Shown piece by piece: positions 5,130 to 11,086 of a DNA stretch of 11,086 nucleotides. Position 1 is the first letter of the stretch. Every line of letters starts with the position of its first letter. The notes under the pieces are model-generated. The model had not been told where the DNA came from. It was given only the letters and a program-made list of their open reading frames with translations, and ran no database searches. Source of the stretch: Thermoanaerobaculia bacterium (GTDB taxonomy: Bacteria > Acidobacteriota > Thermoanaerobaculia > Gp7-AA8); NCBI GenBank assembly GCA_023700825.1, contig JAMPYE010000102.1, forward strand, positions 1 through 11,086, given 5' to 3'. Position numbers and translations under genes: made by a program.

Positions 5130-5963
5130 ATGACGCCGATCCTCATCGACTCCGACAACGCGATCGAAGCGCCGTCCGGGGATGTCGACGATGCCTTCGC
5201 CATCGCCGCGCTGCTTCGCGCGCGAGTGCCGGTCGTCGGGATCGGCGCGGTCGCCGGCAACACCGGCGCGCGCGAGGCGATGGAGGGGAACCGCGCGATC
5301 GCGCGGCTCTGCGAGTTCGATGGGCCGCTGCTGCGCGGGAAGGAGCGCGGGGAGGAGGGGCCGTCGGAGGTTGCGCGATGGCTTGCGGTGAGCACGGCGG
5401 CGATCCGCGTCGCGGCGATCGGGCCCCTGAGCAACGTCGCCGATGCGCTCGCGATCGACCCTGGCCTTGCGGAACGAATCGAGGAGCTCGTTCTCGTCGG
5501 AGGAAACCGCGCGTCGCTCGGGCGCTGGCCGCCGCTCTGGCCGTGGGAGTTCAACCTCGCGAAGGACCGCGCCGCCGCGTCGGCCGTGTTTGCCTCGCGC
5601 GCCCGGTTGACGATCGTCCCACTCGACGTCGCGAAGCGAATGATGGTGCGGGGCGGCGAGCTCGACGCGTTGCCGGGAGAGATCGGCCGCTATCTGTGCG
5701 CGCGCTCGCAGCGATGGCTGCGCCGGGCGCGACTGCTGAAGTTGCGGGACGGCTTTCCGCTCTGGGATCTGGTCGCGACGATGATGCTGGTCGATCGCGG
5801 ACCATTTCGCGTCGAGCGAACGCGCGTCCGTTTCACCTCCCGCGGGTGGCTCGAGTTCGGACGAGGCGCGCGCGAAGCCGACGTGGTGGTGTCGTTCGAT
5901 CGCGACGCGGTCTGGACGGCGTTCGCGGAGCTCGTCGCCGGCGATCGCCGGACTCGCGCTTGA
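5130..5963 (+). CDS. Inosine/uridine-preferring nucleoside hydrolase family protein
   Basis: 277 residues, somewhat short for the family (about 310). Nucleoside hydrolases cleave the N-glycosidic bond of ribonucleosides to free base and ribose in purine/pyrimidine salvage. The calcium-binding N-terminus is present but stretched: LIDSDNAIEAPSGDVDDAFA has D7/D9 and D20/D21, with an insertion compared with the compact DTDPGIDDA. Other landmarks are AIGPLSNVA (96-104), VLVGGN (121-126), WEFNLAKD (139-146) and D213 in LWDLVA, the place of the last calcium ligand. The residue before it is Trp212, where classical enzymes carry a His that helps leaving-group protonation, so specificity may differ. 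The ATG follows a stop codon 15 bp upstream and matches the family start; GGAG sits unusually close (1 nt). No signal peptide, so cytoplasmic. Confidence 0.83.
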   Translation: MTPILIDSDNAIEAPSGDVDDAFAIAALLRARVPVVGIGAVAGNTGAREAMEGNRAIARLCEFDGPLLRGKERGEEGPSEVARWLAVSTAAIRVAAIGPLSNVADALAIDPGLAERIEELVLVGGNRASLGRWPPLWPWEFNLAKDRAAASAVFASRARLTIVPLDVAKRMMVRGGELDALPGEIGRYLCARSQRWLRRARLLKLRDGFPLWDLVATMMLVDRGPFRVERTRVRFTSRGWLEFGRGAREADVVVSFDRDAVWTAFAELVAGDRRTRA

Positions 5964-6089
5964 TCGACGTGTGCGGAAGCCGCAGGGCTCGCTTCGAAAC
6001 GGGCTCGTCGGGAGCCTTCTCGCGATCGATCGGGTACGTCACAGGGATTTCCCGCTCACCGGTTACACTCGCGCTGATGAGGCCCGGCC

Positions 6090-6749
6090 ATGCGTGACAC
6101 GCTCTGGAAACTCGCACTCGCGGGCGGCGACCGGCGATCGAAGGCTTCGCACCGGGCACACGAGCGATTTCTCTCGGAGGTGAGCGGAGTGGCTCTGTCG
6201 ATCGGAGGAGGGCCGACGCGGATCTCTCCGAGGCTTCGCAATCTCAACATCGCATTCGTCGGCGAGGTCGACCTTCTCGGCGACGCGCACTCGCTGCCGG
6301 TCGCGTCAGCGTCGGTGGGCGGTATCCACTGTGAGGCTGTCCTCGAACATCTCGAGTTTCCGGTCACCGCCGTCAGCGAGATGTTCCGCGTGCTTCGCAC
6401 CGGAGGCCTCGTCTACGCGGCGACGCCGTTCCTGCAGCCGTTTCACGGCTATCCAAGCCACTTTCAGAACTTCACCCTCGAAGGCCACCGGCGTCTGTTC
6501 CAGCGAGCCGGCTTCGAAGTGGTGGACGCGGGCTGCTGTGTCGGCCCTTCGTTCGCGATCGCGGAGCTGGTCCGATTCGTCCTGCGCGAGACGTGGCCGG
6601 CGGGCATTGCCGGTCGTTATCTCGCCGCGGCGTGGTGGCTCGTCTCGCAGCCGGTTCGCGCGACCGATCTCGTCTTTGCGAACATGCCTGCCGCGCACCT
6701 GGTCTGCTCAACCACCTACCTGCTCGCCCGAAAGCCGGCCTCCGTTTGA
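6090..6749 (+). CDS. Class I SAM-dependent methyltransferase (Methyltransf_11-like)
   Basis: 219 residues. The SAM-binding fold is recognisable: a glycine loop (LSIGGGPTR, 36-44), an acidic strand end (EVDLLGDAHSLP, 59-70), the post-motif CEAVLEHLEFP (81-91) and motif VLRTGGLVYAATPF (101-114). The downstream FHGYPSHFQNFTLEGHRRLF (118-137) is characteristic of methyltransferases often found near polysaccharide or glycan genes, but the substrate cannot be named. N-terminal Lys/Arg-rich residues precede the fold. The ATG at 6090 has TGAGG 7 nt upstream (6078-6082), a good ribosome site. It is 126 bp after the nucleoside hydrolase; the gap holds a TACACT (6064-6069) that could be a -10 but no clear -35. 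The 95-bp spacing to the next gene is compatible with either co-transcription or separate units. Confidence 0.82.
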   Translation: MRDTLWKLALAGGDRRSKASHRAHERFLSEVSGVALSIGGGPTRISPRLRNLNIAFVGEVDLLGDAHSLPVASASVGGIHCEAVLEHLEFPVTAVSEMFRVLRTGGLVYAATPFLQPFHGYPSHFQNFTLEGHRRLFQRAGFEVVDAGCCVGPSFAIAELVRFVLRETWPAGIAGRYLAAAWWLVSQPVRATDLVFANMPAAHLVCSTTYLLARKPASV

Positions 6750-6844
6750 CACGGCCCGCGCCGGGAACGCGCGTCGCGGCGGCGCGTGCGTCGACATTTT
6801 CGCGCATCCGGATCGCGCACGCCGGGGAGACAATGGGTGGGCCC

Positions 6845-7354
6845 ATGAACCAGCGTCTCCGACCCTGTCGTGAGGGCGACGAGCATCTCGTGATCGAAGC
6901 GATCGAGGAATCGCGAGCGGAGATCGCACCGTTCGCCCCCTGGTGTCACCCCGACTATTCGATCGACGACGCTCGCAAGTGGGTCGCGATGCAGCTCGTG
7001 TCGCAATCGCGCAACGCCATCAGCGAGTTTCTCATCGTGTCGGACGACGGGACGCTCCTCGGCGCGTGCGGGCTCAATGACGTCGACCGGCTGAATCGGC
7101 GCGCGAATCTCGGCTACTGGGTTCGCACGTCGATGTGCGGTCGTGGCGTGGCGACGACGGCAGTGCGGGAGCTCGTGAGCTGGGCGTTCGCCAGCACCGA
7201 TCTCGAACGGCTCGAGGTCCTTGTCTCCGTGCGGAACGCCGCGAGCCTGCGCGTCGCCGAAAAGGCGGGCGCGGTGCGGGAAGGCACGCTCCGCCGCCGC
7301 CTTCGCCTTCACGGCGAGAACCACGATGCGGTCGTGTTCAGTTTCGTGCGATGA
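6845..7354 (+). CDS. GNAT-family N-acetyltransferase, RimJ/RimL type
   Basis: 169 residues, normal for this group, which transfers acetyl from acetyl-CoA to amino groups of proteins (ribosomal N-termini for RimJ/RimL) or small molecules. Order of elements: MNQRLRPCREGDEHLV start, LGACGLNDVDRLNRRANLGYWV core strands (72-93), the acetyl-CoA loop MCGRGVATTAV (97-107), and VRNAASLRVAEKAGAVREG (129-147), the standard C-terminal block with the conserved Asn131. LHGENHDAVVFSFVR closes the fold. The actual target is unknown. The start could be ATG 6845 or, four codons earlier, ATG 6833 (adding MGGP); GGGGAGA at 6824-6830 is very near 6833 while GGTG at 6836-6839 suits 6845. I prefer 6845 because it matches the usual family start. 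Four bases after its stop begins a heptamer repeat. Confidence 0.83.
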   Translation: MNQRLRPCREGDEHLVIEAIEESRAEIAPFAPWCHPDYSIDDARKWVAMQLVSQSRNAISEFLIVSDDGTLLGACGLNDVDRLNRRANLGYWVRTSMCGRGVATTAVRELVSWAFASTDLERLEVLVSVRNAASLRVAEKAGAVREGTLRRRLRLHGENHDAVVFSFVR

Positions 7355-7357
7355 GGC

Positions 7358-7392
7358 AGGCGAAAGGCGAGAGGCGAGAGGCGAGAGGCGAA
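7358..7392. repeat. Heptamer tandem repeat (AGGCGAG) after the acetyltransferase stop
   Basis: Five contiguous 7-bp units: AGGCGAA, AGGCGAG, AGGCGAG, AGGCGAG, AGGCGAA. It starts 4 bp after the TGA at 7352-7354. The unit sequence differs from the TCAATTC heptamers near the glycosyltransferase but the period is the same and it also abuts a gene end. Confidence 0.88.
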
Positions 7393-7431
7393 GAGTAGGC
7401 TCAGGTGGAGTGCGAAGGCGAAGCTTTAGCG

Positions 7432-7448
7432 GCGGCGCGAAGCGCCGC
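7432..7448 (+). other. GC-rich hairpin with a GAA loop
   Basis: GCGGCGC (7432-7438) pairs perfectly with GCGCCGC (7442-7448) around GAA. There is no T-tract after it, so it is not a standard intrinsic terminator; it could stall polymerase or stabilise an RNA end downstream of the acetyltransferase. Confidence 0.45.
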
Positions 7449-7522
7449 ATGAGTCAAGGCAGAGCATTGGGCAAACGTGATCGAGTTGCCGAACCTCACC
7501 CACTTTGCTCCGCGCACGCGAC

Positions 7523-7664
7523 ATGTCGTCCCGAGGAGCGAGCGAAGCGAGCGACGAAGGACCTCGCAGGCTGGTACTCTCGCGCAACAGGCCGCAAACC
7601 CCGGGTTGACGAGCTCGTGCGTACTACCCTGCGAGGTCCCCTTCGCTGCGCTCAGAACGACAAA
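7523..7664. repeat. Imperfect inverted-repeat element, MITE/REP-like
   Basis: GGACCTCGCAGG (7559-7570) is exactly complementary to CCTGCGAGGTCC (7628-7639). Further out, TGTCGT (7524-7529) matches ACGACA (7657-7662), and the intervening GAGCGAGCGAAGCGAGCGAC and CTTCGCTGCGCTC are imperfectly complementary. The spacer of about 57 bp includes GGTACT and AGTAC-like complementary pieces near its ends (GGTACT at 7573-7578, GTACTACC at 7621-7628). There is no coding potential. The arms and lack of genes suggest a small non-autonomous mobile element or a dispersed palindromic repeat; the copy number elsewhere is unknown. Confidence 0.6.
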
Positions 7665-7821
7665 TCGTACGTTCTGCGCGCGTTCATTCGAGTTGCGTCG
7701 CACGCACGGTGGGCGGCCCGGAGTGATGGCTGCTCCGCTCGCGAATGGTACGATCCTGCTCTCGGCACAGCGAGACGAACCGGATTCGAGCGGCGATTTG
7801 CATTGCCGTCGAGGAGATCTC

Positions 7822-8772
7822 ATGCAGTTTCGCAGTAGCAGGAAGCGGTCCGCAGGGCTCATCATGGGTGCGGTGCTCGTCGCGTCTCTCGCGCACGGCT
7901 CTCTCTTCGGCGCGGAGCATGTCGCCGGCACGAAGGTCTGGCTCGAGCCACCAGCGGGCTTCGCAGCCGAGAGCCAGTTCCCCGGCTTTCGAAACGTAGA
8001 TTCGGGCGCGACGATCATGGTCACCGAAGTTCCGGGTCCGATCGACCGGCTCCGCTCGGGGATGACGAAGAGCGGACTCGCGGGTCGCGGAATGACGCTC
8101 GTCGAGACGAGCGACGTGAAGATCGGAGATCACGACGCGCAGCTGCTTCTCGTGTCGCAGAGCGCCGCCGGTGTCGTCTTCGAGAAGTGGATCGTCGTGT
8201 TCGGCACCTCCACCGACTCGGTCTTCATCGTCGCCACCTATCCCGAGAGGAGTGCGAAGACGTTTCGCGAGCCGATGAAGAAGGCCGTGTTGTCGGCGCG
8301 ATGGAGCCTCGGGGCGCAGATCGGTCAATTCGACGGGCTTCCGTTCCGAGTGCGTGAAAGCGCGGGGTTGAAGATCGCGAATCGCGTTTCGAACCTGCTG
8401 ATACTGACGGAAGGTGGAGTCGAGGGAACCGTCGCGCCGAACGATCCGCTCCTCGTGGTCGGCGCGTCGATCTCGGAGGTCGACCTGCGGGATCTGGAGG
8501 CGTTCAGCGAGACGCGATTGCAGCAGATCGAGCAGATCACCGGCGTGAAGAACGTAACGGGCAGCGCGACGAGGGTCGACGGGCTTTCGGCGTACGAAAT
8601 CGTTGCCGAGGCCGTGGACGCGAAGAGCGCGACGCCGCTGAAGGTGTATCAACTCGTCGTCGCCGACGGGAGGCGCTACTTTCTCGCGCAGGGGCTCGTC
8701 GGAGCGACGCGCGCGGAGGAGTTCCTGTCGCAGTTTCGCGAAGTGTCGAACAGCCTTCGCCGCAGCGACTGA
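7822..8772 (+). CDS. Secreted protein with two PsbP/Mog1-like domains, unknown role
   Basis: 316 residues; no named function recognised. The N-terminus is a signal peptide: positive MQFRSSRKRS, hydrophobic GLIMGAVLVASLAHG, then SLFGAEH with a plausible cleavage at about 30-31. The mature part seems to be two related halves. Residues ~38-161 run from VWLEPPAGFAAE through MVTEVPGPID and FEKWIVVFGTSTDSVFIVATY to FREPMKKAVLSARW; residues ~172-313 run from GLPFRVRESAGLKI through LVVGASISEVD and YQLVVADGRRYFLAQGL to EEFLSQFREVSNSLRR. Each half has the 'amphipathic start, strand, exported hydrophobic strand, closing helix' order of PsbP/DUF1795-like domains. The ATG is strongly supported by GAGGAG (7811-7816) 5 nt upstream. 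It is followed 62 bp later by a methyltransferase on the same strand. Confidence 0.72.
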   Translation: MQFRSSRKRSAGLIMGAVLVASLAHGSLFGAEHVAGTKVWLEPPAGFAAESQFPGFRNVDSGATIMVTEVPGPIDRLRSGMTKSGLAGRGMTLVETSDVKIGDHDAQLLLVSQSAAGVVFEKWIVVFGTSTDSVFIVATYPERSAKTFREPMKKAVLSARWSLGAQIGQFDGLPFRVRESAGLKIANRVSNLLILTEGGVEGTVAPNDPLLVVGASISEVDLRDLEAFSETRLQQIEQITGVKNVTGSATRVDGLSAYEIVAEAVDAKSATPLKVYQLVVADGRRYFLAQGLVGATRAEEFLSQFREVSNSLRRSD

Positions 8773-8834
8773 CGGCTCGTCGCATCGCGGCATCCCGTTG
8801 GTGGCTCAACGCTGATACCATTTCACCGAGCCAC

Positions 8835-9605
8835 ATGATGCACGAGCACCGCGCCGAGCCTTCCGAGCGGTTCTCCGACCGGGTCGACGACTACGTTCGC
8901 TACCGGCCCGGTTACCCGCCCGAGGTCGTCACGCTCCTTCGCGAGACGACGGGCCTCGCTCCTTCCTGGCGAATCGCCGACATCGGTTCGGGCACCGGGA
9001 TCTCGACCGCGGTCTTTCTCGACGGCGGCAACGAAGTTTTCGCCGTGGAGCCGAATCGGGAGATGCGCGAGGCGGCCGAGGCGCGACTCGGATCGCGCGC
9101 CGGCTTCCACAGCGTCGACGGCACGGCCGAGGCAACCGGCCTGGCCAACGGGTCGGTCGACCTCGTCGTCGCCGCGCAGGCGTTCCACTGGTTCGATCGC
9201 GACGCCGCGCGCCGCGAGATGGCGCGCGTGCTTCGTCCCGACGGCTGGGTCGCGCTGATCTGGAACGTCCGGCAGGTGGAGTCGACCGAGTTCCTGCGGG
9301 AGCTCGAGGCGCTCCTGCTCGACTACTCGATCGACTACGCGCGCGTACGGCATGAGAACGTGACCGACGAGATCGTGCGCGCGTTCCTTCCGCGCGACTA
9401 CACGAAGCGGAGCTTCGAGCACGCGCAGGAGCTCGACTTCGAGGGGCTGCGCGGCCGCATCGCGTCGGCGTCGTACGTGCCGGGGCCGGGGCACCCGGCA
9501 CACGAGCCGCTCTTCGACGAGCTCGCGCAGCTGTTCGAGCGATGCCGGGAGGGCGGGACCGTCCGCGTCATCTACGACGCGGTGGTGCACTCGGGACGGC
9601 TGTAG
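8835..9605 (+). CDS. Class I SAM-dependent methyltransferase
   Basis: 256 residues. The start SERFSDRVDDYVRYRPGYP (10-28) is the familiar N-terminus of a broad methyltransferase group related to trans-aconitate methyltransferase-like proteins. Motif I is ADIGSGTG (48-55), the ribose-binding acidic residue is in FAVEPN (69-74), then GTAEATGL (96-103), the very typical AAQAFHWFD (113-121) and RVLRPDGWVALIWN (131-144). The C-terminal ~100 residues would form the substrate cap. No signal peptide, so cytoplasmic; substrate unknown, probably a small molecule. Start is ATG at 8835 or the adjacent ATG at 8838; only GAG upstream acts as a weak ribosome site. Its TAG is just 5 bp from the end of the convergent radical SAM gene. 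Confidence 0.84.
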   Translation: MMHEHRAEPSERFSDRVDDYVRYRPGYPPEVVTLLRETTGLAPSWRIADIGSGTGISTAVFLDGGNEVFAVEPNREMREAAEARLGSRAGFHSVDGTAEATGLANGSVDLVVAAQAFHWFDRDAARREMARVLRPDGWVALIWNVRQVESTEFLRELEALLLDYSIDYARVRHENVTDEIVRAFLPRDYTKRSFEHAQELDFEGLRGRIASASYVPGPGHPAHEPLFDELAQLFERCREGGTVRVIYDAVVHSGRL

Positions 9606-9610
9606 CCGGC

Positions 9611-11020
9611 CTAACCAGCCGAGGCCACGCGCGGCTCGTCGGCATCCTGGTCGACCTGCTGCTCGCCGGCGATGATCTCCGAGTAGAACTGATCGCGAAC
9701 GCCGAGAGCGTTCATCTGGCACATGGGGACCATCTTTCCCTGGTAGGGCAGGCGGAAGACGCAGGCGTCGAGGCGCTCCTGGCCGACCGGTGACGCCGCC
9801 TCTTCCGGCGACATGAAGTGATGGCTCGTCAGCGTGAGCCCGCCCACCTTGACGTTGCCGAGCGCGAGGTCGCGCACGAGTCCCGCGGCCGAGGTGCCGG
9901 CATCACCGCGAAGCCGCGAGTCGAGCCACGGCACGACGCGCCCCAGCAGCCAGCCGGGAGCCGTGCGGAACGCGCCGAGGAAGCGTGCGACCGCCTCGAG
10001 CGGGCGGTCGTCGCGGAACGCCATGCCGAGAAGGCCGTGATCGGTGTATTCCTTCATGATCGCGAGATCTTCGGGAGTGTCGCGAATGAGCTGGAGCAAG
10101 CGCGGCTTGGCTTCGCCCCTTCGCTCGATCGTCATCACGGGCACGAAACCGGTGCAGTCGGGGTGGCCGAAGTGCAGCGGCTCGGTCGAGCCGATCTCGA
10201 GACCGAAGTCCTTCGTCGCCTTGCCGATCTCCTGCCAGAGCTCTGCGGCACTGACGCCCTCGACCGTCTTTCGCGTTCGTCCAACCTGCGCCGCGGGCTG
10301 GAAGCTGACGAGCCCGAACGCGTCGCGATTGCGTACGAGCCACCGGATGATGTCGGCGACGTCGGGAAGGTTCTGCCGCGTGATCGTCATCGTCGTCGCG
10401 GCGCGCAACCTCGTGCCCGTGCGCTTGCGGACGTCGCGAATCATCTGCGCGAACTCGTCGCGAAGGGGCATCAACTCGAGCTCGGACTTCGGAGAGCGGT
10501 AGCCGATCCGTCCCCGCTGCGTGATGTCGATGTGAATCGAGACTTCGGTGAGCCCACCTTCGAGGACGAGCCGGTCGAGGAGGCGGGGATCTTTGCGGAA
10601 CGAGTCGCCGTGCGTCATCACCATCGGGATGACGCCGATCGAGCGGGCGTAGCTGAGGATCTCGACGAGCTCGTCAGTGGGTCGGAGCGTCACCTCGCCG
10701 TCCGTGATCTGGACGTTGCTCTTGGGCCCGAGATACGCGCGGAGCATCCGAAGCTGTTCGAGAATCTTCTCCGTCGGGAGTGCGGGGATGTCGTTGGCGT
10801 CCTCTCCGAGGTAGCAGCCGGTACACGAAAAGTCGCAGCGAGGCTGGATGCCGACGGTCGCGCCGCAACCGGTCGCCTTCTGGCCGAGCCCTTGCGTGGG
10901 GGTCTTCACGGCCGGCGCGAGGGAGTTCCAGCGATCGGAGAGAATGCGCCGCTTCTCCGGAGTGACCGGATCGACGAACAGGTCCCATGCGCGTTTGAAA
11001 CTGGGGGGCTGGCCCAGCAT
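9611..11020 (-). CDS. Radical SAM enzyme, COG1964/Tes-like candidate
   Basis: 469 residues from the ATG at 11018-11020, preferred over a TTG five codons earlier because AGGTGG lies a few bases upstream of the ATG. The radical SAM cluster motif CxxxCxxC is C62, C66, C69 in PRCDFSCTGCYLGE, followed by the SAM-binding ITDGEVTLRP (105-114), a variant of the GGE motif. Additional cysteines are C52 (TGCGATVG), C289 (GHPDCTGF), C420 (DACVFRLPY) and C434 (VPMCQMNALG), which could ligate an auxiliary iron-sulfur cluster. The cysteine layout and the late CVFRLPYQGKMVPMCQMN recall COG1964 proteins, the group that includes archaeal tetraether synthase (Tes), which joins lipid tails; this placement comes from memory of the family and is unverified. 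It is a soluble-looking protein without a signal peptide. It faces the methyltransferase tail to tail; its upstream context lies outside the window. Confidence 0.8.
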   Translation of the reverse strand: MLGQPPSFKRAWDLFVDPVTPEKRRILSDRWNSLAPAVKTPTQGLGQKATGCGATVGIQPRCDFSCTGCYLGEDANDIPALPTEKILEQLRMLRAYLGPKSNVQITDGEVTLRPTDELVEILSYARSIGVIPMVMTHGDSFRKDPRLLDRLVLEGGLTEVSIHIDITQRGRIGYRSPKSELELMPLRDEFAQMIRDVRKRTGTRLRAATTMTITRQNLPDVADIIRWLVRNRDAFGLVSFQPAAQVGRTRKTVEGVSAAELWQEIGKATKDFGLEIGSTEPLHFGHPDCTGFVPVMTIERRGEAKPRLLQLIRDTPEDLAIMKEYTDHGLLGMAFRDDRPLEAVARFLGAFRTAPGWLLGRVVPWLDSRLRGDAGTSAAGLVRDLALGNVKVGGLTLTSHHFMSPEEAASPVGQERLDACVFRLPYQGKMVPMCQMNALGVRDQFYSEIIAGEQQVDQDADEPRVASAG

Positions 11021-11055
11021 CCTGCCACCTCGCAATTCGTGATGACGACTTTCAC

Positions 11056-11072
11056 CCGGGCCTGACGCCCGG
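11056..11072 (-). other. Small GC hairpin upstream of the radical SAM gene
   Basis: CCGGGC (11056-11061) pairs with GCCCGG (11067-11072) around CTGAC. It lies 36 bp before the radical SAM start codon at the window edge and has no T-tract in either direction. It could belong to the leader of this gene or to the end of a gene outside the window. Confidence 0.35.
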
Positions 11073-11086
11073 CGTGGGGATTCCCA

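Larger units (their letters stand above)
7355..7821. other. 467-bp gene-free interval rich in repeats
   Basis: This gap lies between the acetyltransferase and the secreted protein at 7822. In order it holds a heptamer array (7358-7392), a GC hairpin (7432-7448), an imperfect inverted-repeat element (7523-7664) and about 155 bp leading to the next start codon. Reading frames stay open through much of it on both strands, but nothing in them looks like a protein and the downstream gene has a far better start at 7822. Confidence 0.6.

Noticed and set aside
6064..6069. TACACT as the -10 of a promoter for the methyltransferase at 6090
   Set aside because: No acceptable -35 at 16-18 bp upstream, so it was not listed as a promoter.
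4904..6097. 397-codon plus-strand frame across the nucleoside hydrolase
   Set aside because: Arg-rich composition typical of an out-of-frame reading of GC-rich coding DNA; it overlaps the VWA signal peptide region and the nucleoside hydrolase with its recognisable motifs.
7477..7821. N-terminal extension of the gene starting at 7822
   Set aside because: The frame is open back to 7477, but this part crosses the inverted-repeat element, and the ATG at 7822 has an excellent GAGGAG ribosome site and begins a clear signal peptide.
9818..11065. 415-codon plus-strand open frame
   Set aside because: Antisense to the radical SAM gene, which has intact cluster motifs; the product looks like an Arg/Glu/Ala-rich shadow.

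Overview
The window is GC-rich (by eye about 63-66%) bacterial chromosome. It has compact, mixed-strand housekeeping and accessory genes and several short AT-rich or repetitive intergenic tracts. The best taxonomic hint is the secreted von Willebrand A protein at 3601-5061. It looks like the VWFA-related family that is heavily expanded in Acidobacteriota, so an uncultivated soil or sediment acidobacterium (Thermoanaerobaculia-like) is my guess. This is inference: there is no rRNA or marker gene here. I see no phage, transposase, CRISPR array, tRNA or rRNA.

Layout. 1-2122: two minus-strand genes, a WaaE-like family 2 glycosyltransferase (79-924) and a metallo-beta-lactamase-fold phosphodiesterase-like hydrolase (1051-1815). 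They are bordered by 7-bp tandem repeats, followed by a gene-free divergent region. 2123-3613: plus strand, a 91-residue winged-helix-like protein with a terminator-like hairpin at its stop, then a promoter-bearing gap. Next comes a 281-residue protein that joins a Lys/Pro/Ala-rich, histone-H1-like tail to a Fic/Doc toxin-like domain whose catalytic His is replaced by Arg. 3601-5061: minus strand, secreted VWA protein, convergent with and overlapping the Fic/Doc gene by 13 bp. 5130-9605: a plus-strand run of nucleoside hydrolase, class I methyltransferase, RimJ/RimL-type acetyltransferase, secreted two-domain PsbP/Mog1-like protein and a second class I methyltransferase. A 467-bp gap at 7355-7821 interrupts the run and holds heptamer repeats, a hairpin and a roughly 140-bp imperfect inverted-repeat element. 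9611-11020: minus strand, a radical SAM enzyme with extra conserved cysteines, possibly related to the COG1964 / tetraether-synthase (Tes) group.

The genes do not form one obvious pathway. The points most worth a second look are: (1) the lysine-rich Fic/Doc fusion with a missing catalytic His and a long second reading frame through its repetitive N-terminus; (2) the radical SAM enzyme, which may bear on membrane-spanning lipid chemistry in Acidobacteriota; (3) the recurrence of 7-bp tandem repeats hugging gene ends; (4) the inverted-repeat element at 7523-7664.
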